DNA of 64,000 nt from Spongisporangium articulatum (lineage in GTDB: Bacteria > Actinomycetota > Actinomycetes > Actinomycetales > Kineosporiaceae): contig NZ_JBITLV010000002.1 of NCBI RefSeq assembly GCF_044465595.1, positions 62,001 to 126,000 on the forward strand, written 5' to 3'. Numbering within the stretch: the stretch's first letter is position 1; the number at the start of each line of letters is the position of its first letter. The notes under the pieces were generated by a model. The model made no database searches. It had not been told where the DNA came from and worked only from the letters and a program-made list of their open reading frames with translations. Shown one piece after another: positions 8,941 through 16,247 of the stretch. Both the position numbers and the translations under genes were made by a program.

Positions 8941-9018
8941 CACCAAGATCACCGGCTGTGGTCACGGATTCCGAGCGGGACTCGCAATCGGTGCACCGCA
9001 GCGGTGATCTTGTGCTCA
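8941..9018. repeat. imperfect inverted repeat with AAGATCACCG arms
   Basis: The left arm CACCAAGATCACCGGCTG is inverted near 8998-9018 as CAGCGGTGATCTTGTGCTC. It lies just after the DUF2207 gene and upstream of ssrA, so it may terminate that gene. I found no second copy in the window. Confidence 0.5.
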
Positions 9019-9102
9019 CCCGGACGACCGGGCGGGGGTCGGGACTCTCGCTGGTAGCCTGGAACAGCTGCCGGCGCTTCGGCGTTGTGCAGGACCTGGT
9101 GG

Positions 9103-9131
9103 TTGACAACTGAACATCGCATCAACTGGAT
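9103..9131 (+). promoter_or_regulatory. candidate ssrA promoter
   Basis: A perfect -35 element TTGACA is at 9103-9108. The hexamer 17 bases later is CTGGAT, a weak -10. It lies about 30 bases before the mature tmRNA 5' end, which fits a short leader removed by RNase P. Confidence 0.4.
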
Positions 9132-9159
9132 GGACTCATTTGTCGCAATCCACCCTCCC

Positions 9160-9533
9160 GGGGGTGATTGGTCTCGACGCTGGTCGTCTTTCCAGGGGAA
9201 GCGGGCCGAGACAGACGACGTGATCTCGTAAATCCTCGTCGTAAACCAATAGTTGCCGATTCTTCGCGCAACGAGTTCGCCCTCGCCGCCTGAGGCAAGG
9301 CTCGAACTCCGTCAGCCCGGGCATGCCTTCGGCCCGGTCGCTGGCGTCGACTAGAAGGCCACTGCTCAACGACCCGGTCGCGGGGTCTGCGAGAACACTA
9401 AACAGCGACTGAGCCCGGCTCGGCGACCTGCCTGAGGGATCGCCGGGGCTGAGAAATGCCGTTTCAGGCTGCGCCCGGAGAAGCCCTGGTTCTACCCCGG
9501 CGGACGCGGGTTCGATTCCCGCCACCTCCACCA
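9160..9533 (+). ncRNA. ssrA: transfer-messenger RNA (tmRNA)
   Basis: This RNA rescues stalled ribosomes and tags the nascent chain for proteolysis. The 5' end GGGGGUG pairs with the 3' CACCUCC to form the acceptor stem, followed by discriminator A and an encoded CCA (9531-9533). A T-arm with GGTTCGATTCC (9509-9519) is present. The tag frame starts at GCC 9255 and stops at TGA 9291-9293, giving ADSSRNEFALAA; the ALAA end is the usual ClpXP degron. The tag opens with Ala-Asp, as in Mycobacterium. The length of 374 nt is normal for a one-piece tmRNA. A tRNA-like end plus an internal frame leaves little doubt. Confidence 0.96.
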
Positions 9534-9586
9534 GAGACGCCCGAGGGGTGCCGACATGCTTTTCGTCGGCACCCCTCGGGCGTCTC
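9534..9586 (+). terminator. ssrA terminator, 22-bp perfect hairpin
   Basis: Arms at 9534-9555 and 9565-9586 are perfectly complementary over 22 bp with a 9-base loop (ATGCTTTTC), starting directly after the CCA end of tmRNA. There is almost no T-tract, as is common in actinobacteria. Confidence 0.9.
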
Positions 9587-9689
9587 TATTGCAGTGCCGT
9601 GGGAATCGGGAGGAGTTCGGGACGCCGTGAGGGACGGGCGGCGACCCGAAGGACGGCTCCCGCCACCTCCTCCCGGGATCCATCACCAG

Positions 9690-9941
9690 TCAGTAGTGAT
9701 ACCGCGCCTGGACGACGACGATCGTCTCGCCGTCCAGCTTGTAGACGAGTCGATGTTCGTCGCTGACTCGGCGTGACCAGTAGCCGGAGAAGTTGTGCGC
9801 CAGGCGTTCCGGCTTGCCGATGCCGACACCGGGGTCGCGGGAGGCTTCCCCGATCATCCGGTTGACGCGCTTCAGGATCGCGCGTTCGCCGGCCCAGGAC
9901 GTGTAGTCCTCCCAACCGTCCGCCGTGAAGGCGACCTTCAC
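9690..9941 (-). CDS. yoeB: YoeB-type mRNA interferase toxin
   Basis: The 83-residue protein matches the RelE/YoeB ribosome-dependent mRNase family. It has WEDYTSWAGERAILKRVNRMI at the N terminus, GIGKPERLAHNFSGYWSRR in the middle and ends ARYHY. The residues equivalent to the E. coli active site are present (Glu45, Arg64, His82, Tyr83), so it should be active. It begins with GTG at 9941, overlapping the TGA of the antitoxin remnant (GTGA), the usual coupling in yefM-yoeB pairs. The partner is truncated, so either the toxin is silent or the short antitoxin still neutralises it. Transcription from the usual antitoxin promoter appears lost. Confidence 0.9.
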   Translation of the reverse strand: MKVAFTADGWEDYTSWAGERAILKRVNRMIGEASRDPGVGIGKPERLAHNFSGYWSRRVSDEHRLVYKLDGETIVVVQARYHY

Positions 9942-10108
9942 GCGCCGTCGGGCCGCGGTTCGATCAGGGTTTCCGTACGGGTGTTCCCGGCCTCGGCCTC
10001 GGCGACGCTCCGGGCCAGACGCTCGGCGTTGGCGGGAGAGCGGAGCAAATAGGCCGTCTCCTGGATGGAGCGCCACTGCTCCGCGGACACCGCGGCCCGG
10101 GATGCGAT
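9938..10108 (-). pseudogene. YefM antitoxin, N-terminal half missing
   Basis: In frame with the toxin-coupled TGA, this strand reads IASRAAVSAEQW, then RSIQETAYLLRSPANAERL and an acidic tail to PRPDGA. This matches the C-terminal half of YefM/Phd antitoxins, the part that wraps the toxin. The N-terminal DNA-binding half is absent, and about three residues seem missing between SRA and VSAEQW. The frame upstream runs into the start of the next, divergent gene at 10121. A 50-residue product from the GTG at 10090 is possible, without a clear ribosome site. This is probably a remnant left by a deletion. Confidence 0.75.
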
Positions 10109-10120
10109 AGTCCTCTGCCC

Positions 10121-11764
10121 ATGAGCGACATCCCGGTGACCGACGAGCGGACGATCTACTCGTCCCGCCGCCGCGACGGTGAGGACGCCGCGGCCTGGCC
10201 GGTGCTGAGTGACCAGGCCATGGCTCTCCTGCGGGCCGCGGGGGAGGTGCTGGAGCCCGCCGCGGGTGAGGTGCTGTGGGAGGCGGGTGAGGAGTACGAC
10301 CTGAACCTGGTCCTGACCGGTGGCGTCCTCCTCGTGGACCGGCGCGACGACCGGGTGGTGTTCGTCGTCGAGGCGGGCGACTTCGTCGGCGAACTGGGCA
10401 TGCTGATGGGGCAGCGGGCGTTCCTGCCCGGGATCGCGGCAGAGGGAACGACGCTGCTGCGGGTCCGGGTCGCACAGCTGCAGCGCCTGGTGGAGGTCTC
10501 AGGAGAGCTGAGCGACGTCCTGCTGACGGCCCTGGACGCCCGTCGCGGCATGCTGAAGCGGATGGGTGAGGGCGGCCTCGTGCTCGCCGGTGACGACGAC
10601 CGTGACCTGCACCGGCTCCAGGACTTCGCCGAACGCAACCAGCTGCCCTACCGCACGGTGCTGCGCACCGACGGGCCGGCCTGGGCGGAGCTGGGGCAGA
10701 CGACGGCCCTGCCGGCAACGGGCACGGCCGTCGTCACCGGGGAGCGCCGGGTGCTGACGTCGCCCACGACGCGTGACCTCGCCTCCGCCCTCGGGATCGA
10801 CCAGTGGGGTGTCGCCGACGGCGTCCGGTGCGACCTGCTCGTGGTCGGTGCCGGGCCGGCGGGTCTGGCGGCCGCCGTCTACGGCGCGTCCGAGGGGCTG
10901 GACGTGCTGGTGGTCGAGGACGTCGCCGTCGGGGGCCAGGCCGGCCGTTCCTCCCGGATCGAGAATTACCTCGGCTTCTACCGCGGGCTGTCGGGGGCGG
11001 AACTCGGCCGCGCGGCGATGCTGCAGGCCGTCAAGTTCGGGGCCCGGCTGGTGACGCCCCGGTCGGTCTCCGCGCTGGTCCCCGAGGCCGGCGGGTTCCG
11101 GGCCCGGCTCGACGACCAGGACGACGTCCTCGCCTCGGCAGTGATCGTCGCCAGCGGAGTCCGGTACCGGAGGCTGGACCTGCCCGGTCTCGCCGAGCTG
11201 GAGGGGCGCGGCGTGTACTACGCGGCCAGCCAGCTGGAGGCCCCCGTCGTCGCGGGCCGGGCCGCGGTCGTGGTCGGCGGGGCCAACTCCGCCGGTCAGG
11301 CGGCCCTGTTCCTGGCCCGCTACGCCGGCCACGTGCACGTCCTGATCCGGCGGGCGGACCTGGCCGAGACGATGTCCAACTACCTGACCCAGCGGCTGCT
11401 GCACCACGAGCGGATCACCGTGCACCCGCGGTCCGAGCTGAGCCGGGTCGAGGGTGCCGACCGCCTCGAAGCCGTGACCTGGCACGACCGCGCCCGCGGG
11501 CAGGACGTGACGATCGACGCGGCCGCCCTGTTCCTGATGATCGGGGCCGAGCCCGGGACGACCTGGCTCCAGGGGTCGGGCGTCGACCTCGACGGGAAGG
11601 GCTTCGTGGTCACGCACGACGGGTTCGCGACGTCCGTGCCCGGGATGTTCGCCGTCGGCGACGTGCGGGCGGGGTCGGTGAAACGGGTGGCCTCGGCGGT
11701 GGGCGAGGGTTCCGTCGCGATCTCGGCCGTACACACGTATCTGGCCGAAGCCGGCCATCACTGA
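10121..11764 (+). CDS. cyclic-nucleotide-binding domain fused to thioredoxin-reductase-like flavoprotein
   Basis: Residues about 25-145 form a CNB/CRP-like sensor domain (AGDFVGELGMLMGQRAFLPG). Residues about 160-225 are a short linking domain. From 235 on it is a thioredoxin-reductase fold with FAD motif VVGAGPAGLAAA (241-252), NADP motif VVVGGANSAGQAA (383-395) and C-terminal FAD contact MFAVGDVRAG. At the place of the redox CATC pair it reads YYAASQ (366-371), so it has no disulfide centre and cannot reduce thioredoxin in the standard way. It may be an NAD(P)H oxidase or quinone reductase controlled by a bound nucleotide; that is inference. A TAGTCC hexamer 7 bases upstream suggests a leaderless start. 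Confidence 0.88.
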   Translation: MSDIPVTDERTIYSSRRRDGEDAAAWPVLSDQAMALLRAAGEVLEPAAGEVLWEAGEEYDLNLVLTGGVLLVDRRDDRVVFVVEAGDFVGELGMLMGQRAFLPGIAAEGTTLLRVRVAQLQRLVEVSGELSDVLLTALDARRGMLKRMGEGGLVLAGDDDRDLHRLQDFAERNQLPYRTVLRTDGPAWAELGQTTALPATGTAVVTGERRVLTSPTTRDLASALGIDQWGVADGVRCDLLVVGAGPAGLAAAVYGASEGLDVLVVEDVAVGGQAGRSSRIENYLGFYRGLSGAELGRAAMLQAVKFGARLVTPRSVSALVPEAGGFRARLDDQDDVLASAVIVASGVRYRRLDLPGLAELEGRGVYYAASQLEAPVVAGRAAVVVGGANSAGQAALFLARYAGHVHVLIRRADLAETMSNYLTQRLLHHERITVHPRSELSRVEGADRLEAVTWHDRARGQDVTIDAAALFLMIGAEPGTTWLQGSGVDLDGKGFVVTHDGFATSVPGMFAVGDVRAGSVKRVASAVGEGSVAISAVHTYLAEAGHH

Positions 11765-11896
11765 AGGCGATTCGTAAGTCGACCGCTCCGGTCGGCAGTA
11801 CCCCTCTGACGTGCCCGCCGGTCACGCTGGGCGGCCCGCGGGACCGGCTGCTGGCATGTGCCCCTGCTTGATCACCCGACATCATCAGGAGCACCG

Positions 11897-12382
11897 ATGA
11901 AGCTTCCCCTGCCCCGCCGGGCCGCCGTGGCGATCACCGCCACGGCCACGGCCCTCATCACCGCCGTCGCAGTGGCCGCCCCGGCGTCCGCCTCGCCCTA
12001 CCAGGAGTTGCTCTCACCCCTGCAGGGCTCGATCAAGCTCGACGGCGCGTGGTCCAACGCCATGCGGTACTACACGGAACCGGCTCTGACGTACGGGGAC
12101 TCGCAGTCGGACATCACGCTCACCATCGACGACCGCGGCGGCTGGCAGTTCTCGGGCATGACGGTCAACAACAACTGGACCAAGCGACACCAGCAGACGA
12201 GCTGCACCATCATGGACCGCAACGGCAACACGGTGCTGTTCGCGCAGACGAGCGACTACGTCATCGGCGCGCGTTCGTCCAAGCGGTGGAACTGGGACCG
12301 TCAGTGGAGCCAGCGGGTCCGGGACAAGTTCTACGAGATCCGCTACACCAGCCGGGCCTTCTGCCTGCTCGACGTGAGCTGA
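11897..12382 (+). CDS. small secreted protein of unknown function
   Basis: I do not recognise this 161-residue protein. It opens with a clear signal peptide (KLPLPRRAAVAITATATALI, cleavage after ASA near residue 33). The mature part is about 128 residues, rich in Trp, Tyr, Asn and Gln, with two cysteines (QTSCTIMD and AFCLLDVS), probably one disulfide. The composition (DDRGGWQFSGMTVNNNW) suggests a small beta-fold. The ATG at 11897 is chosen over an upstream in-frame start because AGGAG lies 8 bases before it and it opens the signal. It stands alone in its transcription unit. Confidence 0.7.
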   Translation: MKLPLPRRAAVAITATATALITAVAVAAPASASPYQELLSPLQGSIKLDGAWSNAMRYYTEPALTYGDSQSDITLTIDDRGGWQFSGMTVNNNWTKRHQQTSCTIMDRNGNTVLFAQTSDYVIGARSSKRWNWDRQWSQRVRDKFYEIRYTSRAFCLLDVS

Positions 12383-12437
12383 CCGGTCCGAGTGGTCCAT
12401 GGTGCATGGTGGTGCCCTCGGCGAAGGGGGCACCACC

Positions 12438-12941
12438 ATGCGTCGGACGACGGCCGCGATCGTCAGCGCCGTGTTCTTCGTGCTCGCGCCCGGGACCACG
12501 GCCGGGCTGGTGCCCTGGCTGATCACGCACTGGCGGCTGCCCGAGGTCGGCGCAGCCGGCCGCGCGCTCGAGGTGCTCGGCGCCGTCCTGGTGGTCGTCG
12601 GTCTGGTCCCGCTCGTGCACGCCTTCACCCGGTTCGTCGCTGCGGGCGGCACCCCGATGCCCGCCGCGCCCACGCACCACCTGGTCGTGACCGGCTTCCA
12701 CCGCTACCTGCGCAACCCGATGTACGCCGGGGTGACGCTGGCGATCCTCGGGCAGGCCCTGATCTTCGGCAGCGTCGCGCTGGTGCTCTGGGCATCCGTG
12801 TTCTGGGCCACCACAGCGACCTTCGTGCTGCTGTACGAGGAGCCCACCCTGGCCGACCAGTTCGGCGACGAGTAAGAGACGTACCAGCGGCACGTGCCGC
12901 CGTGGTGGCCGCGGTTGCGCCCCTGGACGCCGTCGGACTAG
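12438..12941 (+). pseudogene. isoprenylcysteine carboxyl methyltransferase family protein, nonsense mutation
   Basis: The frame encodes an ICMT/PEMT-like integral membrane protein. It has hydrophobic segments at about residues 5-25, 45-65 and 105-130 and the family motif HRYLRNPMYAG. It stops at TAA 12873-12875, after FGDE. Translation past that stop continues in frame for 21 codons as ETYQRHVPPWWPR to a TAG at 12939. The family normally reads FG-E-Y-x-x-Y-x-x-x-VP-x-W, so the TAA stands where a Tyr codon (TAC or TAT) is expected. The conserved C-terminal helix and its S-adenosylmethionine contacts would be lost. A sequencing error is possible. The start is the ATG at 12438, after AAGGGGG. 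Confidence 0.75.
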
Positions 12942-12949
12942 ATGGGGCC

Positions 12950-13393
12950 ATGCCGCAGATCAAACGCTTCGACCACATCGGCGTCACCGTCCGCGATCTC
13001 GACGCCGTGACCGCCTTCTTCGTCTCGCTCGGGATGGAGGTCGAGGGGCGACAGTTCGTCGAGGGCGAGTTCCTCGACACGGTCTGCGGTCTCGAAGGGG
13101 CGCGCACCGAGATCGTCATGCTGAAGCCACCGGACGACGGCACGCGGCTCGAGCTCTCGAGTTTCGTCCGGCCCGACCCGCGGCCCGGGAACCCGCAGGC
13201 GCCCGCCAACGAACTCGGCCTGCGCAGCCTGGCCTTCGAGGTCGAGGATCTGCGGGCCACGGTCGAACACGCCGCCGCGCAGGGCTTTTCGCTGGTCGGT
13301 GGGATCGGCGAGTACGAGGACGTCTGGGCCATGGCCTACGTGCGCGGGCCGGAAGGCATCATCGTGGCCCTGGCGCAGCGGCTCGACGGCTGA
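12950..13393 (+). CDS. VOC (glyoxalase/bleomycin-resistance) family protein
   Basis: The 147-residue protein has two beta-alpha-beta-beta-beta modules typical of the vicinal oxygen chelate fold: RFDHIGVTVRDLDAVTAFFVSLGM at the start and LAFEVEDLRATVEHAAAQGF in the middle. His8 and the late Glu (GPEGIIVALAQ) could be metal ligands. The family includes glyoxalase I, dioxygenases and resistance proteins; the substrate here is unknown. It starts 8 bases after the readthrough end of the broken methyltransferase frame. TAGATG just upstream could be a -10 for a nearly leaderless start. Confidence 0.85.
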   Translation: MPQIKRFDHIGVTVRDLDAVTAFFVSLGMEVEGRQFVEGEFLDTVCGLEGARTEIVMLKPPDDGTRLELSSFVRPDPRPGNPQAPANELGLRSLAFEVEDLRATVEHAAAQGFSLVGGIGEYEDVWAMAYVRGPEGIIVALAQRLDG

Positions 13394-13491
13394 CGACCTG
13401 GAGGCCGTGCAGCAACTCGAGTTCCCGGCGAATCGGCGGCGGGCGCTGGGTAGGTCCAGGCCGCGGACTACCGCTGAGCGCCCACCATTCA

Positions 13492-13540
13492 TCGACGAGT
13501 GAATCTCGGCTGCCATAACCATCCGAGATTCACTCGTCGA
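13492..13540. repeat. inverted repeat, family 2, copy a
   Basis: The 18-bp arms TCGACGAGTGAATCTCGG and CCGAGATTCACTCGTCGA are separated by 13 bases. The same sequence recurs at 30828-30878 with longer arms. This copy lies between two same-strand genes and may terminate the VOC transcript. Confidence 0.85.
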
Positions 13541-13578
13541 CGAGTATCGGGCGGTGCATCAGTGTCGGTGGTCGGGTC

Positions 13579-13584
13579 TAGCGT
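13579..13584 (+). promoter_or_regulatory. -10 hexamer TAGCGT, leaderless start at 13592
   Basis: TAGCGT ends 7 bases before the ATG and no ribosome site is present. Confidence 0.5.
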
Positions 13585-13591
13585 CGGGCGC

Positions 13592-14128
13592 ATGACCGAG
13601 AGCCCGGACGACGCCCCGCACCCACCCGGCCCCGCTCCCCGGGCCGACCGGCCCGTGTTCCCCGAGGGGTACGGCCTGCCCGAGACCACCGAGGGCCTGC
13701 TCACGTGGGGGGAGGTCGAGACCCGTCTGGTGGCCGCGCAGAGCTACTGGCTGGCGACCGTGCGCCCCGACGGCCGCCCCCACGTGGTGCCCCGCTGGGG
13801 CGTGTGGGTCGACGGGCGGTTCTGGTACGACGGGGCGCCCACCACGGTGCACGCGCGCAACCTGGCCGAGAACCCGGCCGTCACACTCCACCTGGAGGAC
13901 GGCACCCAGGCGGTCATCGTCGAGGGCGAGTCGCACCCGGCCCGGGCCGACGCCGAGGGGCTGGGCGCCACGCTGTCGGCCGCCTTCGCGAAGTACCACG
14001 CCGCCGGGTACAGCCCGGCCGCCGACGCGTGGTCGGGGGAGGGCGGTGGCGGCCTGCGGGTGATCACGCCGCACCGGGCACTGGCCTGGTTCAGCTTCCC
14101 GACCGACGCGACGCGCTTCACCTTCTGA
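13592..14128 (+). CDS. pyridoxamine 5'-phosphate oxidase-like flavin/F420 protein
   Basis: The 178-residue protein has the split-barrel core of the PNPOx-like/FDORB group: YWLATVRPDGRPHVVPRWGVWVDGRFWY at about residues 50-77, then a strand pair ending in VTLHLEDG. Members bind FMN or the deazaflavin F420. The WLAT-RPDGRPH pattern is common in actinobacterial F420-linked enzymes, but cofactor choice cannot be settled here. The N-terminal 30 residues are Pro-rich and disordered. The ATG is preceded only by the TAGCGT hexamer, so a leaderless start is likely. Confidence 0.8.
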   Translation: MTESPDDAPHPPGPAPRADRPVFPEGYGLPETTEGLLTWGEVETRLVAAQSYWLATVRPDGRPHVVPRWGVWVDGRFWYDGAPTTVHARNLAENPAVTLHLEDGTQAVIVEGESHPARADAEGLGATLSAAFAKYHAAGYSPAADAWSGEGGGGLRVITPHRALAWFSFPTDATRFTF

Positions 14129-14300
14129 GTGATCAGGCCCTCACGGCCCGCGAATCACCGGTCGGGACCGGAAACCCCTGCGTAACAGGCCAGTACCTCG
14201 CCGCATGAGTTGCGCGACAATTCCCCTGATCACGACACGAGAGGCCACCTGCTTGCTTCAATGAGGGCCCAAGATCGTTTCAGGCGTAGGGAGACCAGTC

Positions 14301-16247
14301 GTGAGGGGCCCTCACCTCGTCGCTGTGCGCCTGCTCGGCGCCATCGTCGTGGCGTTCGGCCTGAGCTACCTCGGCTGGCGCTGGGTGAGCACCACGGACG
14401 GCTGGGTGAACTGGGCGATCGCCGTCCCGCTCGTCCTCGCCGAGACGTTCTCGTTCCTGGAGCTGATGCTCAGCGTGGTCGCGCTGTGGCACGCCCGGTT
14501 ACGCCCGCCCCCACCGCCCGCGCGTCCCGGCCGGACGGTCGACGTGTTCATCACCACCGTCGACGAGCCGCTGGCCCTGGTCCTCAAGACGGCGATCGCC
14601 GCCCGGGACATGACGTACCCCCACACCACCTGGATCCTGGACGACGGCCGCCGGGCGGAACTGGCGGCCGCGGCCCGCCTGCTCGGCGTCGGCTACCTGT
14701 CCCGCGGTCCGGAATGGGACGGGCGCCCCCGCTTCGCCAAGGCGGGCAACGTCAACGACGCCCTGTCCCGCACCTCGGGTGAGCTGATCGCCATCCTGGA
14801 CGCCGACCAGGTGCCCGAACCGTGGTTCCTCGACCGGGTGCTGGGCTATTTCGACGACGACGACATCGCCTTCGTCCAGACTCCGCAGAGCTTCTGGAAC
14901 GTCCTGCCCTCCGACCCGCTCGGCAGCCAGGCCCAGATGTTCTACGGCCCCATCCAGCAGGGCAAGGACGGCTGGAACGCGTCGTTCTTCTGCGGCTCCA
15001 ACGCCGTGCTGCGGCGCGAGGCGCTGATGGCCGTCGGCCTGTCCCGCTACGCCGGCGCGGCCCTGGGGCGTTCGCACGCCGCCCTGCGGGCGGGCCGGTC
15101 CCGGCTCGTCGCGCTGCGGCGAGCCACGGCCGACGCCCGCGTCTCGACGGCGCTGCAGCAGGCGACGGACGCACTGTCTCGGGCGCAACGCCGGTTGCGC
15201 GCGGGGGACGTGCTCGCGGAGGTCACGTACGAGCTGCGCACCGTGCTCGACGTCATCGCCTTCGAGAACTCTTCCCTGTCAGCGGAACTCGCACAGGAGT
15301 TGCGGGCCGTCGCGGCCGCGGCGGACATGGCGTGCACCGACATGGCGCTGGCCGTGCACCCGATGGACATCTCGTGCGTCACCGAGGACATGGCCACCGC
15401 GATGCACCTGCACGCGATGGGCTGGAGCAGCGCCTACCACCACGAGGTGATCGTGCACGGCCTGGCCCCGGAGGACGTGAAGACGGCGCTCGCACAGCGG
15501 AGGCGCTGGGCGGCGGGCACACTGCAGATCTTCTTCGCCGACAACCCCCTGTTCGTGCGGGGTCTCAGCTTCGCGCAGCGCCTGATGTACCTGTGCACGA
15601 CCCTCGGCTACCTCTCCGGGTTCGCCACCCTGGTCTATCTCGCGGCCCCCGTGCTCCTCCTCGGCTTCGGAATCTTCCCGGTGCGCAACGACCCGCTGAT
15701 GTTCGTCGCGCTGTTCGTCCCGTTCTTCCTCGCCGCGCAGGTCTTCGGCGCCGTGGTCGGGTGGGGCGTGCCGGGCAAGTGGCGCACCCGTCAGCTGTGC
15801 TTCGCCCTGTTCCCGACCTGGATCGCCGCCACCTTCTCCGCGGCCAACGCCACCTACCTCGGGCGCCGGTTGAGCTTCACCGTGACCGCGAAGGTCCGGC
15901 AGTCCGACGGGTCGGGCTTCCGCCTGCTGCTGCCGCAGCTGGTGGCCATGGCGGTGCTGGTCGTCGCCTCGGCCGTCGGCATCGTGCGCGCGGCCCAGGA
16001 CCACAGCTATCTGCCGGCTACCGCCCTGTCGCTGATCTGGGTCGTGTTCGACCTGTGCCTGTTGGGCGTCGTACTCCGCATGGGCCGCTACCGCGGCTCC
16101 GGCCCGTCGGTCGTCGACCCCCTGCCGGCACCTCCGGAACTGGCCTGGGTCCTCGACCGGGTCACCGCCACGTTGCCGACCCGGCCGCTGCCCCTGCGCG
16201 AGATCGTCGTCCCGGAGCCGGCCCTGCCCGCCGCGGGGCTGCCGTGA
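14301..16247 (+). CDS. cellulose-synthase-like family 2 glycosyltransferase with a ~100-residue insert
   Basis: This membrane-bound processive synthase probably makes and exports a beta-linked polysaccharide. Membrane segments lie near residues 7-28 and 38-62 and several more after 420. The catalytic set is complete: DDG at 114-116, DAD at 167-169, TED at 361-363 and QRRRW at 399-403. Between CGSN (231-234) and TED the BcsA family has about 30 residues; here there are about 127. The extra stretch (about 250-352) is Ala/Leu/Arg-rich and probably helical. No PilZ domain is seen. The GTG at 14301 follows AGGGAG. Its stop overlaps the STAS gene by 4 bases, and a GH26-like gene follows, so the three form one operon. 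Confidence 0.9.
   Translation: MRGPHLVAVRLLGAIVVAFGLSYLGWRWVSTTDGWVNWAIAVPLVLAETFSFLELMLSVVALWHARLRPPPPPARPGRTVDVFITTVDEPLALVLKTAIAARDMTYPHTTWILDDGRRAELAAAARLLGVGYLSRGPEWDGRPRFAKAGNVNDALSRTSGELIAILDADQVPEPWFLDRVLGYFDDDDIAFVQTPQSFWNVLPSDPLGSQAQMFYGPIQQGKDGWNASFFCGSNAVLRREALMAVGLSRYAGAALGRSHAALRAGRSRLVALRRATADARVSTALQQATDALSRAQRRLRAGDVLAEVTYELRTVLDVIAFENSSLSAELAQELRAVAAAADMACTDMALAVHPMDISCVTEDMATAMHLHAMGWSSAYHHEVIVHGLAPEDVKTALAQRRRWAAGTLQIFFADNPLFVRGLSFAQRLMYLCTTLGYLSGFATLVYLAAPVLLLGFGIFPVRNDPLMFVALFVPFFLAAQVFGAVVGWGVPGKWRTRQLCFALFPTWIAATFSAANATYLGRRLSFTVTAKVRQSDGSGFRLLLPQLVAMAVLVVASAVGIVRAAQDHSYLPATALSLIWVVFDLCLLGVVLRMGRYRGSGPSVVDPLPAPPELAWVLDRVTATLPTRPLPLREIVVPEPALPAAGLP

Noticed and set aside
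6374..9109. 911-codon open frame on the minus strand opposite smpB and DUF2207
   Set aside because: It lies entirely opposite two well-supported genes, has Arg/Gly/Pro/Asp-rich low-complexity translation and no domain; high GC removes stops from this frame.
9136..9531. 131-codon minus-strand frame
   Set aside because: It is antisense to the tmRNA gene and is explained by it.
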